64,000 nt of DNA. Origin: JAJECS01 sp965219705 (GTDB lineage Bacteria > Chloroflexota > UBA11872). The DNA lies in contig OZ244789.1 of the NCBI GenBank assembly GCA_965219705.1, positions 3,100,001 through 3,164,000 of the forward strand, in the 5' to 3' direction. The position numbers were made by a program, and so were the translations under genes. Below the pieces are notes generated by a model. That model was not told the origin of the DNA. It saw nothing but the letters and a program-made list of their open reading frames with translations, and did not search any database. Shown here one piece after another: positions 43,458 to 52,160 of this stretch (positions are counted from its first letter, which is position 1; each line of letters begins with the position of its first letter).

Positions 43458-44732
43458 CTAGGCCGATAGCTCGCACATCGCCTTCCGATAAGACGGCGAC
43501 GCAATCGGGCCGTCCAGCAGCGGGTCGCCAGTCTCGCGCATCCAGTTCGCCACCTTGGCCTCCAGCTCGGATTGGACGGCCGCGTGCTCGCGCCGGCCCG
43601 CCAGATTGGTCTGCTCATTGGGGTCGGTCTGCAGGTTGTAGAGCTCAACGGGCGCATGAACCGACGGCTCCAACCGGCCGGCCAGGTCACGATAGGCCCC
43701 GCCTCCGGCAACGTCGGCAGGAACCTCGACGCCCAACCCCGCCTCGAAGTTTCGAATGTATTTCCAGCTGCTGGTGCGGATGCCCCGCATGGGGTCGTAG
43801 TAGCTGTGATAGGTCTTTTCGACAAACAGCTCCGCGTGGCCCGGCGACGTGCCGGCGGCCAGCGGCAGCAGGGACGTTCCGTGGAGGTCGGGCGGAGCTT
43901 CGGCGCCGGTCAGGTCGATCAGCGTTGGCACCACGTCCATGATGCTGGCCATGCCTGCCGGAGCCGCGCCGTCGCTGAGGGCGGTTCCGGGCAGTCGGGC
44001 AATAAGCGAGATCTCGATGCCGGGGTCGTAGAGCGTGCACTTGGCGCGTGGAAAGGCGATGCCGTGATCGCTCACGTACAGCACCAGGGTCCGATCGAGC
44101 AGGGCGCGGTCTTCCAGCACCTGGATGATTTGTCCGATGTGCGCGTCGGCTCGATTGACGCAGCCTTGAAAATCCGCCAGATCGGCGCGGGTGTCAGCCG
44201 CGTCCATCAGGTAGGGAGGCAGCGTGATGCCCTTGTTGTCGAACGTCTCCCCGCCGAACCCGTGGTCGTCAACGCGGTGGGTTTCGCTGCGGCCAATCTG
44301 CACCAGAAATGGACGCCGCGGATCGGCGTCGATGAACGCGGCCACCGCCGGCACGATCGATGCGATCTCGTAAGACCTGTCGTAGACATCGTTGCCGATA
44401 CGCCTCGGATCGCGCGCTGAGTGCTCGACGCCCCAGTGGCCGCTGCGGTAGCCCAGCGGGCGCAAGATCTGCGGCAGGGTGCGCTCGTTGGCATGCAGGT
44501 CCCAGCGATGCTCACCGTGGGTCAGCCCCATGGTCCCGTTGGCATGCGGGTAACGCCCGGTCGTCAGGCTCGCGCGGCTCGGCGAGCACTGCGGCGCGGT
44601 GGTATAGGCGTTGAACCGCGCGCCCTCGGCGGCCAGGCGGCTCAGGTTGGGCGTTTCCACGCTGGTAACGCCGTACGGCTCAATGAACCGGCCCGTGTCG
44701 TGGGTCGTAACGATCAGGACGTTAGGCGGCAT
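43458..44732 (-). CDS. Sulfatase (type I, formylglycine-dependent)
   Basis: A 424-residue sulfatase. VLIVTTHDTGR at the N-terminus supplies metal ligands, C49-S-P-S-R53 is the formylglycine motif (Cys type), followed by TTGRYPHANG; LYVSDHGIAFPRAK gives the second ligand set, and PVELYNLQTDPNEQTNLAG is the typical C-terminal end. The start MPPNVLIV at 44732 was chosen on homology; the frame is open further but without similarity. No signal peptide is visible, unusual for sulfatases acting on polymers, so it may desulfate imported fragments. No formylglycine-generating enzyme is in the window. Confidence 0.88.
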   Translation of the reverse strand: MPPNVLIVTTHDTGRFIEPYGVTSVETPNLSRLAAEGARFNAYTTAPQCSPSRASLTTGRYPHANGTMGLTHGEHRWDLHANERTLPQILRPLGYRSGHWGVEHSARDPRRIGNDVYDRSYEIASIVPAVAAFIDADPRRPFLVQIGRSETHRVDDHGFGGETFDNKGITLPPYLMDAADTRADLADFQGCVNRADAHIGQIIQVLEDRALLDRTLVLYVSDHGIAFPRAKCTLYDPGIEISLIARLPGTALSDGAAPAGMASIMDVVPTLIDLTGAEAPPDLHGTSLLPLAAGTSPGHAELFVEKTYHSYYDPMRGIRTSSWKYIRNFEAGLGVEVPADVAGGGAYRDLAGRLEPSVHAPVELYNLQTDPNEQTNLAGRREHAAVQSELEAKVANWMRETGDPLLDGPIASPSYRKAMCELSA

Positions 44733-44914
44733 GGCTGCCAATGTATGTCGCGGGCTGTGCGAATGTAGTCCGATCAGGCCGGCATTGGGTGTCGCCAGTG
44801 CGCGTGCGACGCTCGCCCGCCTGCCAAATCCAGCGGACACCGCGGGCCGCAACGTCGGCGGTGTGCGGTGCCATAATCGATCCACCCGGACTCGCCCACA
44901 TGGAGGCACGCTCA

Positions 44915-45217
44915 ATGCAGACGTTCATTGGCCTAATCAGTCTTGAGGCTGGCGAGAGCGCCGCCGAAGGCGCCTACCGCGATGCGCTGAGCGAAGGCGC
45001 GTCCGAAACCCGCAAGGTGATCGAGGACCATGGCGGGAGGCTCGTGGAGATGTACCTGACCATGGGGCAGTACGACAGCGTGGCCATCATGGAATTCCCC
45101 GACGCGGTGGCGTGCGCGCAGGCCATCTTGTCGCTGCGCGAGCGCTTTGGCGCCGGCACCCAGACGCTGCAGGCCTTTCCCGAGAGCCAATGGCCGGAGC
45201 TGGCCAAGGGAATCTAA
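44915..45217 (+). CDS. GYD-domain protein
   Basis: A 100-residue protein matching the GYD family: TFIGLISLEAGESAAEG, IEDHGGRLVEMYLTMGQYDSVAIMEFPDA and the end TLQAFPES. The family has a ferredoxin-like fold and no established function. The ATG at 44915 follows GGAGG at 8 bases; the open frame extends upstream without support. It is divergent from the sulfatase. Confidence 0.8.
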   Translation: MQTFIGLISLEAGESAAEGAYRDALSEGASETRKVIEDHGGRLVEMYLTMGQYDSVAIMEFPDAVACAQAILSLRERFGAGTQTLQAFPESQWPELAKGI

Positions 45218-45288
45218 CGCCGACCTCACCACAGACCGGGGGCACCAACCCTGTGGGCGCCTCAACCCGATGCTCAGCGCCGACGCAG

Positions 45289-45843
45289 CTAGTCTTTGGC
45301 CTCGATGCGCGCCAGGATGTCGCGTATCTCGGTGAGCAACTCGGTGGCGCCGACGGCCGCCTTGGGGGCATCTTCTTCGGGTTCAGCGCCCAACACTCGT
45401 TGCCGCTGCATGAGGATCGCGTTGCGAAGCTCCGCCGCGTCCACCACACCGATAAGGTTGCCCTCGCTGCTGGCGTACTGTCCCGACTGGCCCGCGGTCT
45501 CCACCTTCAAGCCGCGCAGCTTGAAGTGGCGCATGATCGGCCCGTCGTGCAGCCGCAGGTCGGTGATCCGGTTGAGGGGGATCGTGGACTCGCTGCGGTT
45601 GAATACGCCCTTGCGTAGTTCGAGGGCTTGCGTGGACAGTCGGGCAGACAAGCGCTGCAGGTATTGCGGGGCAAACCAGAGGCTAAATAGCAGCCAAAAC
45701 GGGATCAGCGGGATTCCCACAATCGTGACGGCCAGATAAATGGAGACGAGCCAGCGCCAATAGGGAATGATGTTGCGGTCAAATTCGGCGTCACGCAGCG
45801 TTTTCCCGGTCGCGCCGGGCGGGTCCAATGAATCTGATTGCAT
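45289..45843 (-). CDS. Bacterial PH-domain (bPH2/YdbS-like) membrane protein
   Basis: A 184-residue protein with two adjacent transmembrane segments (YWRWLVSIYLAVTIVGIPLIPFWLLFSLWF region) and a PH-like beta domain (RLSTQALELRKGVFNRSESTIPLNRITDLRLHDGPIMRHFKLRGLKVET in outline). It ends with a helical tail (TELLTEIRDILARIEA). The ATG at 45843 has GGAGG at 8 bases; an ATG at 45876 has no good site. Such proteins are membrane-associated and of unknown role. Confidence 0.75.
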   Translation of the reverse strand: MQSDSLDPPGATGKTLRDAEFDRNIIPYWRWLVSIYLAVTIVGIPLIPFWLLFSLWFAPQYLQRLSARLSTQALELRKGVFNRSESTIPLNRITDLRLHDGPIMRHFKLRGLKVETAGQSGQYASSEGNLIGVVDAAELRNAILMQRQRVLGAEPEEDAPKAAVGATELLTEIRDILARIEAKD

Positions 45844-46014
45844 CGATACGCCCTCCGTGGTCCTGATACTGGCCATGTCCCGACGACAGGTGCAATCTGC
45901 CCGGCAGCCGAGCCAAGGAACGTTGGCTGCCGTCCACTGTATCCAGAGAACCTGAATCCAACGACGCGGCGCCGCTAGACTCCGTGGAGCCGCTCACGCA
46001 TTGGAGCTCTCGCC

Positions 46015-46473
46015 ATGTCGCCGGAGGATCGCCTCGCCGCCCTGGGTATTTCGTTGCCGGACCTTCCGCCGCCGCTCCCCGATGCGCCCTACATTCCGGC
46101 CGTGGTCACGGGAGACTTGGTCTGGGTCTCGGGCCACTCACCGGGCGCCGACTGGCGTCCAGGACAGGTGGGCACGGACTATACGGTGGCCGAGGCAAAG
46201 CTGGCAGCCCGGGCGGCAGGAATTGGATTGCTAGCGGCCGCGCGTTCCGTGGTTGGCTCGCTCGATCGCATCGAACGCGTCGTGCGGATGCTGGGACACG
46301 TCAACGCCGCGCCGGGCATGGCCGATGCCGGCGAGGTCATCAACGGCTGCTCGGAGCTGATGCTCGAGGTATTCGGACCCGACGGCCGCGGCGTTCGCTC
46401 GGCGGTTGGCGTGGGCACAATGCCGCGCAACGTGCCGCTGTCCGTCGAGGCGGTGTTTCAACTCAAGCATTGA
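46015..46473 (+). CDS. RidA/YjgF-family protein
   Basis: A 152-residue member of the RidA family (reactive enamine/imine deaminases and relatives). Features are YIPAVVTGDLVWVSGHSP, VAEAKLAARAAGIGLLAAARS, LDRIERVVRMLGHVNAAPGM and the end RSAVGVGTMPRNVPLSVEAVFQL. The arginine of RSAVGV and the PLSVEAV stretch correspond to the substrate pocket. This longer subtype (about 150 residues) often has unknown specificity. GGAG precedes the ATG. Confidence 0.88.
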   Translation: MSPEDRLAALGISLPDLPPPLPDAPYIPAVVTGDLVWVSGHSPGADWRPGQVGTDYTVAEAKLAARAAGIGLLAAARSVVGSLDRIERVVRMLGHVNAAPGMADAGEVINGCSELMLEVFGPDGRGVRSAVGVGTMPRNVPLSVEAVFQLKH

Positions 46474-46702
46474 CGCTTGCGACCGTTGCGGGCCGGCTCG
46501 CCGGCACACGGGCTCTGGATACTCCGCTGCTCTTTGAGTTCCAGCTTCATGAATTATGTCAACTTTCGGCATTGCCTCGGCTTCACGCGTCCCGCGCATG
46601 GCTGGCGCCTTGACGCCCCGAGTCGGCCGCACCACCATGCTGACCACACGCCTCGAACGTCGCTCGCCCACCGGCGAACGCGCCGCCCAGCAGGGGGTTG
46701 AC

Positions 46703-48799
46703 GTGTCCAGCGAAAACCGTTTCGGCATCCCCGGCGTTCCGTTTCCGGTTGGAGTGGAGTACTACCGCGCGCCGGTTCCCAAGCCGGAGCTGTGGGACGA
46801 GGACTTCGCGCGTATCCGCGCCGGCGGCATGCGGGTCATTCGCACGTTCAACTACTGGAATCACGTCGAGCCGCGACCGGGCATCTACGAGACCGACGAC
46901 GTCGACCTGCTCTTCGATCTGGCCAACAAGCACGACCTTCGCGTCTGGATTGACCTGCCCCTGGCCACGCATGGCGCCTGCCCCGAGTGGCTCACCCGCG
47001 AGCACCCCGACATGCGTGTGGTCAGCTACCAGGGCCACGTCTCGCTGACCAGCGCGAGCCCGGCCTATCCACAGGGCAGTCAAATCCACTGCTATGACCA
47101 CCCGGCGTGGCGCGAATACGGCGAGCTGCTGCTGCGCTACATGATCGGGAGATACAAGGACCATCCGGCCCTGCTCGTGTGGGGCCTTTGGGACGGTATT
47201 GCGCTGTCGGCGGCCTGGAGCAAGACGTCCGATGGCTTGCCCTGCTACTGCCCGAGCACCCTTGCGCGATACGACGCCTGGTTGAAGGCGCGCTTCACGC
47301 TCGACGAGCTGAACGCCCGGGTGCACCGGCGATATCGCCGCTGGGAAGACGTACAGCCGCCGCGCTCGAACGCCAACGTCGTCGAGATGCTGCTGTACAA
47401 GCAATTTCACTACGAGAACCTCGCCGGGCATCTCCAGTGGGTCATGGACGTCGCCAATGACGTGGACCCCGTGCACGAGAAGCGCTCGCACGGCGCCTGG
47501 TTCCCCCGACCGCAGGATCCCCACTGCGCGCCCATCGCCGACAGCTGGGGTATGTCCATGCCCTCCAACAACCTGCTGACGTCCGAGGACCCCGGCAAGT
47601 TGTCCGAGCGGGCCTTCGGCTACGACTGGTCGCGCAGCGTCGGCAAGAACGGCCGCTGGTGGAACGAGGAGATTTACTCGGGCATGTCGAGGGGTGGGGT
47701 GACCTGGCGCAAGCAATCCGCGCCCGAGGAGCCCACCATGCTCCTGTGGCTGTGCCTGGCTTCCGGCGGCGCGGGAGCCATGTACTGGCAGTATCGCCCT
47801 GAGTACTTCAGCTTCGAGTCGCCGGGCTACAACCTCATCGCCTTGGACGGCGAGCCCACCGCCCGCTGGCAGGCCACCACCGAAGCCCTGTGCCAGATGG
47901 CCGGCATGGAAGAGCACCTGCCGCTCACATGCGGCAAAGCGGACGTGGCCGTCGTCTACCACGCGGATTCACACGAGCTGTTCACCTACAACGACGAAGG
48001 CGACCGCTACCTCGAAGACATGTGCGGCGTGCACCGCGCCCTCTGGACCAACGGCGTCCCGGTCGACGTGGTGTCACCCGCCATGGACTGGTCGTCCTAC
48101 CGCCTGATCTATCTGACCAACGCGGCGCTGATGACGGACGAGCTGCGCGAGCGCATCGAGCAAACACTCGACGCCAACCCACAGGTCCAACTGGTGGCGG
48201 ATGGGAGCTTTGGGCTCTACTCCGCCGACGGCCAATCGTCCTACGCGCCGCCGGAGGGTTTCTCCGAGCGGTTTGGCGTGCGCGTGGCGGACTTCAACGC
48301 CATCACCGATCGCGACATCGCCTTTGGCCGGAACGTGCTCCAGGCGCCGGACGGGTCGATATCAATCAGCACTCCGTGCGGATACGCCGTTCTCGAGCCC
48401 AAGGGCGGTGCAACCGCCATCGCCTCCCTGGAGGGCGAAACGGTCGCCGTGCGCAGCGCCGATGGTCGGTTCACGTGGTGGGGACTGTCTCTGTCGGCCG
48501 GCTTCGGCAACGCGGGACAGCCGGACTTGGTACTCGCCCATGTGCAGGAATCCGGCGTCGAAGCGCCCCTGACAATCGAGGGCACGGGCGTCGTGCCGGT
48601 GGTTCGCGGCTCCGCCAAGGGTGGCGACGTGGCCTTCTTGTTCAATCTCGAGCGCTCTACGGCTAACATCACCGTCCGCCCCAAGCGAAGCCCCACGTCC
48701 GCGCATGACCTGCTGGCGAAAGCGGACCTGTCTGTGACCGACGGCGCCTTTCAGCTCACGATTCCGCCCTGGAAACACGCGGTGGTGCACCTGGCCTAG
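46703..48799 (+). CDS. GH42-like (beta-galactosidase family) protein, copy B
   Basis: A 698-residue paralogue of 17472-19577; with the GTG start at 46703 (AGGGGG upstream) the two proteins align residue for residue over at least 330 positions. Shared: FPVGVEYYRAPVPK, YWNHVEPRPG, HGACPEWLTREHPDMRVV, CYCPSTLARYDAWLKARF, SWGMSMPSNNLLTS and NGRWWNEEIYSGMS. As in copy A the acid/base segment is W160-G-L-W-D-G165 rather than W-Q-x-D-N-E. An ATG further upstream in the same frame is not supported. The stop overlaps that of the convergent BNR gene by 4 bases. Confidence 0.75.
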   Translation: MSSENRFGIPGVPFPVGVEYYRAPVPKPELWDEDFARIRAGGMRVIRTFNYWNHVEPRPGIYETDDVDLLFDLANKHDLRVWIDLPLATHGACPEWLTREHPDMRVVSYQGHVSLTSASPAYPQGSQIHCYDHPAWREYGELLLRYMIGRYKDHPALLVWGLWDGIALSAAWSKTSDGLPCYCPSTLARYDAWLKARFTLDELNARVHRRYRRWEDVQPPRSNANVVEMLLYKQFHYENLAGHLQWVMDVANDVDPVHEKRSHGAWFPRPQDPHCAPIADSWGMSMPSNNLLTSEDPGKLSERAFGYDWSRSVGKNGRWWNEEIYSGMSRGGVTWRKQSAPEEPTMLLWLCLASGGAGAMYWQYRPEYFSFESPGYNLIALDGEPTARWQATTEALCQMAGMEEHLPLTCGKADVAVVYHADSHELFTYNDEGDRYLEDMCGVHRALWTNGVPVDVVSPAMDWSSYRLIYLTNAALMTDELRERIEQTLDANPQVQLVADGSFGLYSADGQSSYAPPEGFSERFGVRVADFNAITDRDIAFGRNVLQAPDGSISISTPCGYAVLEPKGGATAIASLEGETVAVRSADGRFTWWGLSLSAGFGNAGQPDLVLAHVQESGVEAPLTIEGTGVVPVVRGSAKGGDVAFLFNLERSTANITVRPKRSPTSAHDLLAKADLSVTDGAFQLTIPPWKHAVVHLA

Positions 48800-49989
48800 G
48801 GGCTTATGTTTCGGGAACCGGCGTAGCGATACGTTCCGCCGGAGCGTTCCGATGCGGCGACCGACATGGGCCGCACCTGAGCCTGGGCCCACGCCACCCG
48901 GATGCGGAACCAGCGGATGTTTCGGATGCCGTCTTCCTGACACCAGAAGACGGCGAATACGTCGCCGTTCGGCAGCGAGAGCATCTGCGGAAAGCCGAAC
49001 TGCAGGTCCACCAGCTCATCCGCTCCCGCGCCTTCGCCGGCCATGCCCGACGGCGCGCCCTGCCAGACGGCCTCATCTTCCAGATTGACCCAGGCATCGC
49101 CGTCGATGCGTACGCGGTTGGCCCACAGCCCGGGACGGTCGTCGCGCCGGTAGAGCGCCAGCACGGTTCCATCCGCCAAGACGTGCAACTTGGTCGTCTG
49201 CCCCCGCAAGCCGGTGGGATGGGGTTGGGAGAACGTCTGGACATCCGCTGAGATCACGTAGGGCGTCGGTTCGCTGTGCCCTGTTGCCTCGTCGTAGGCC
49301 CAGGCAACTTGCAGCAGCCGGTCGTCGGCGAGCTGCACGATCGATTGCTCCCACGAGAACACGCCACGGTCGTATTGGTCCAAGACGTCCAGATAGGTTG
49401 GCCAGGTCTTGCCGCAGTCGGTGGAGACCAACGCGATGGCCTTCATGCCGTTGGGCGCATCGCCGTCCCAGCCCTTCCAGGTCGCGGTGGGCCACAGCCA
49501 GCGTCCGTCGCGCAGCACGATTATCGCGTGGCAGATCTCGAACGAGGGTCCTTCCAGCGGCGGCTCGATGGTCTCCGGGCCGATCCACGAGTGCCCGTCG
49601 TCGGCGCTTCGCAGCAGGATGAGCTCGACCGGCACGAAGCCCAACGTGTCTCGGTTCACCAGGCTTTCGTCGTCGGGACGGCGGTAGGCCCGCGCCCCGG
49701 TCGCGATCAGCTCACCCGAGCCGACGCGGGCAACGCGCGCGAAGCTCGTCACGCGGCCCTCCACGGAGTCATGAAACATGCGCGCCGGCGGCGACCACGT
49801 GCGGCCCTCGTCGGATGAACGCGCGATATAGGTCGCGTAGTCCAGGCTCTCGGCGTGGTCGGCGATATCGAACGCGGCGATGAGCTCCCCGGATTCGAGC
49901 AGGACGACGGTCGGGTGCCACGTGTGCAACGGCGGCGACTGAGATTCGGGACTGCGGTAGACCAGACCGGACTCGATGACTTCGATCAC
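48796..49989 (-). CDS. BNR-repeat (sialidase-fold) protein, copy 4
   Basis: A 397-residue sialidase-superfamily propeller. Asp boxes: ARSSDEGRTWSPP, LRSADDGHSWIGP, VSTDCGKTWPT. HPTVVLLESGELIAAFDIADHAE near the start and LPNGDVFAVFWCQEDGIRNIRWFRI at the end are typical of the bacterial exo-alpha-sialidase-like family. The GTG at 49989 has GGAGG close by; the longer frame upstream is unsupported. No signal peptide. It differs from the two paralogues at 2917 and 11459. Catalytic residues were not verified. Confidence 0.72.
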   Translation of the reverse strand: MIEVIESGLVYRSPESQSPPLHTWHPTVVLLESGELIAAFDIADHAESLDYATYIARSSDEGRTWSPPARMFHDSVEGRVTSFARVARVGSGELIATGARAYRRPDDESLVNRDTLGFVPVELILLRSADDGHSWIGPETIEPPLEGPSFEICHAIIVLRDGRWLWPTATWKGWDGDAPNGMKAIALVSTDCGKTWPTYLDVLDQYDRGVFSWEQSIVQLADDRLLQVAWAYDEATGHSEPTPYVISADVQTFSQPHPTGLRGQTTKLHVLADGTVLALYRRDDRPGLWANRVRIDGDAWVNLEDEAVWQGAPSGMAGEGAGADELVDLQFGFPQMLSLPNGDVFAVFWCQEDGIRNIRWFRIRVAWAQAQVRPMSVAASERSGGTYRYAGSRNISP

Positions 49990-50075
49990 GGGGAGCCTCC
50001 CAAGCTCGCGGGCGCCGAGTATAGGCGGCCGTGGTTGGCACGGGTCACGACTACAATCGCACCTCACCCGATCGC

Positions 50076-52160
50076 ATGGCGGACAGCGGCTTGACGCGCG
50101 TTGGCATCGACATTGGCGGCACGTTCACGGACCTGTTTGCCGTGGCGGATGACGGCCGCACATGGTCCGCCAAAGTCCTGACCACGCCGGCCAATCCGGC
50201 TCACGGGCTGCTGGACGTGCTCGACCATTGGAGGGCCGCCGCGGGTGAGCGCGATATCCGCGAGATCGTGCACGCCACCACCGTCGCCACGAATGCGGTG
50301 CTCGAAGGCACGACGGCACGGTTGGGGATGGTCACGACGCGCGGATTTCGCGACGTGCTTGAGATAGGGCGTCACCAGCGGCGCGATCTCTACAACCTGT
50401 TCCTCGAGAAACCGCCCGTCTTGGTCCCGCGCGAGCGGCGGGTGGAAGTGCGCGAGCGCATCGGCGCCGACGGCTCCGTTGTCGAGCCACTCAGCGTGTC
50501 CGACGTGGTCCACGCCGCCCACGAGCTGCGGGACCTGGGTGCGGAGGTCGTCGTGGTGGCGTTTCTGCACAGCTACGGGTATCCCCAGCATGAGCGGGAA
50601 GCCGCGGACGTCATCGCGCGCGAGACCGGCCTGCCGGTGGTCGCCAGCCACACGGTGTGCCGCGAATATCGCGAGTACGAGCGCTTCAGCACGGCGGCCG
50701 TGCATGCGGCGATCCTTCCGCGGGTGGCGACCTATGTCGGCGAGATCGGTTCCCGACTCACCGAGCGTGGGGTGACCGCGCCGCTGTCGGTGATGCAGTC
50801 GAGCGGCGGCATGGCGCCGGCCGCCACGGTCGCGCGTGAGCCGGCCTCGATCGTGGAGTCGGGACCGGCCGCCGGCGTCATCGCCGCCGCGGAGGTCGGG
50901 CGGCGGCTGGGTACGGCCAATGTGATCTCGTTCGATATGGGGGGCACCAGCACCAAGGCCACGCTGATCCGCGACGGCCACGTCACGATCAACCACGACT
51001 ACGAAATCGGCGGTGGCCTGCATGGGGGCTTCGGCACCGGCTACCCGCTGCGCACGCCGGTGATCGACTTGGTCGAGATCGGCACGGGCGGCGGTTCGCT
51101 GGCCGGCGTGGATGCCGCCGAAGCGCTGTACGTTGGCCCGGGCAGCGCGGGCGCCGAGCCCGGTCCGGCCTGCTATGGCCGCGGTGGCACGCGCCCCACC
51201 ACCACCGACGCGAACGCCGTGCTTGGTCGCCTGCGGCCCGATCGCTTCGCCGGCGGCCATATCCAACTGGACGTGGACGCCGCACGGAGAGCCGTCGCCG
51301 AACACGTGGCCGGGCCGCTTGGCATGAGCGTCGAGCTGGCGGCGGAAGGCATCCTGGCGCTGGCCGGCGCGCAGATGGGTCGGGCACTGGAGCTCGTGTC
51401 CGTAGCTCGCGGTCACGATCCGCGCGAGTTCGTGATGGTGGCATTCGGCGGGGCGGGGCCGATGCATGCGGCCGACCTCGCGCGCGAGCTTGGCTGCCGC
51501 CAAGTGGTCATCCCACCAGAGGCCGGGGTGCAATCGGCCCGCGGACTGTTGGTGGCAGACGCTCGCCGAGACTTCACGTCGGCCATGCTCAGCTCCGAGA
51601 CCGACTTGAACCTTCCCGAGGTCGAACGGCGCTACGCCGAGATGCGCGACCAGGGCATGCACGAGCTGCGCGACGCCGGCTTCCAGGACAACTCCATGGC
51701 CGAACGCCTCGGTGTTGACGTCCGCTACGCAGGGCAGGCGTACGAAGTGGCCGTATGGCTGGACGAGCCGGCAGCGTTTGACGACGCCCTGCGACAACAC
51801 GTGAATCGCGAATTTCACCGCGCGCACGCACGACTCCACGGCCATCGCGACGAGGGCGCCGCGGTCGAGTGGGTCACGCTGCGCGCCAGCGTCACCGGGG
51901 CCGCAACTCGGCCGCGCCGCATTGAGCTGGCGCCGGCATCAGAGCCGCTCAACGGCCGCCAGATCGACTTCCAGGCGATGATCTGGGCGGGCGAGAGCCG
52001 CGACGCGCCGGTCTTCGCCCGCGAGCGATTGGGCAGCGGCGACCGCCTCGAAGGTCCAGCGCTCGTGATTCAGGACCAGACGACGCTGGTGGTGCCGCCC
52101 GCCACGTCGGCCCGCGTGCAATCAACGGGCGACATCGTGCTGGAGATCAACTCGCCATGA
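50076..52160 (+). CDS. hyuA: Hydantoinase/oxoprolinase A-subunit
   Basis: A 694-residue HyuA-type protein. The N-terminal ATPase-fold motif GIDIGGTFTDLFAV, then HATTVATNAVLEGTTARLGMVTT, SVMQSSGGMAP, ISFDMGGTSTKATLI and FGGAGPMHAADLARELG are the phosphate and substrate elements of the ASKHA fold. With HyuB it forms ATP-dependent enzymes such as N-methylhydantoinase, 5-oxoprolinase or acetone carboxylase; these cannot be separated by eye. The ATG at 50076 is chosen on homology. The hyuB start overlaps its stop (ATGA). Confidence 0.93.
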   Translation: MADSGLTRVGIDIGGTFTDLFAVADDGRTWSAKVLTTPANPAHGLLDVLDHWRAAAGERDIREIVHATTVATNAVLEGTTARLGMVTTRGFRDVLEIGRHQRRDLYNLFLEKPPVLVPRERRVEVRERIGADGSVVEPLSVSDVVHAAHELRDLGAEVVVVAFLHSYGYPQHEREAADVIARETGLPVVASHTVCREYREYERFSTAAVHAAILPRVATYVGEIGSRLTERGVTAPLSVMQSSGGMAPAATVAREPASIVESGPAAGVIAAAEVGRRLGTANVISFDMGGTSTKATLIRDGHVTINHDYEIGGGLHGGFGTGYPLRTPVIDLVEIGTGGGSLAGVDAAEALYVGPGSAGAEPGPACYGRGGTRPTTTDANAVLGRLRPDRFAGGHIQLDVDAARRAVAEHVAGPLGMSVELAAEGILALAGAQMGRALELVSVARGHDPREFVMVAFGGAGPMHAADLARELGCRQVVIPPEAGVQSARGLLVADARRDFTSAMLSSETDLNLPEVERRYAEMRDQGMHELRDAGFQDNSMAERLGVDVRYAGQAYEVAVWLDEPAAFDDALRQHVNREFHRAHARLHGHRDEGAAVEWVTLRASVTGAATRPRRIELAPASEPLNGRQIDFQAMIWAGESRDAPVFARERLGSGDRLEGPALVIQDQTTLVVPPATSARVQSTGDIVLEINSP

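Noticed and set aside
46583..47962. A 459-codon minus-strand open frame opposite the second GH42-like gene
   Set aside because: Shadow frame; the plus-strand protein aligns without gaps to its paralogue over hundreds of residues.
50064..51845. A 593-codon minus-strand open frame opposite hyuA
   Set aside because: Antisense shadow of a clear HyuA gene; composition His/Arg/Gly-rich with no family features.
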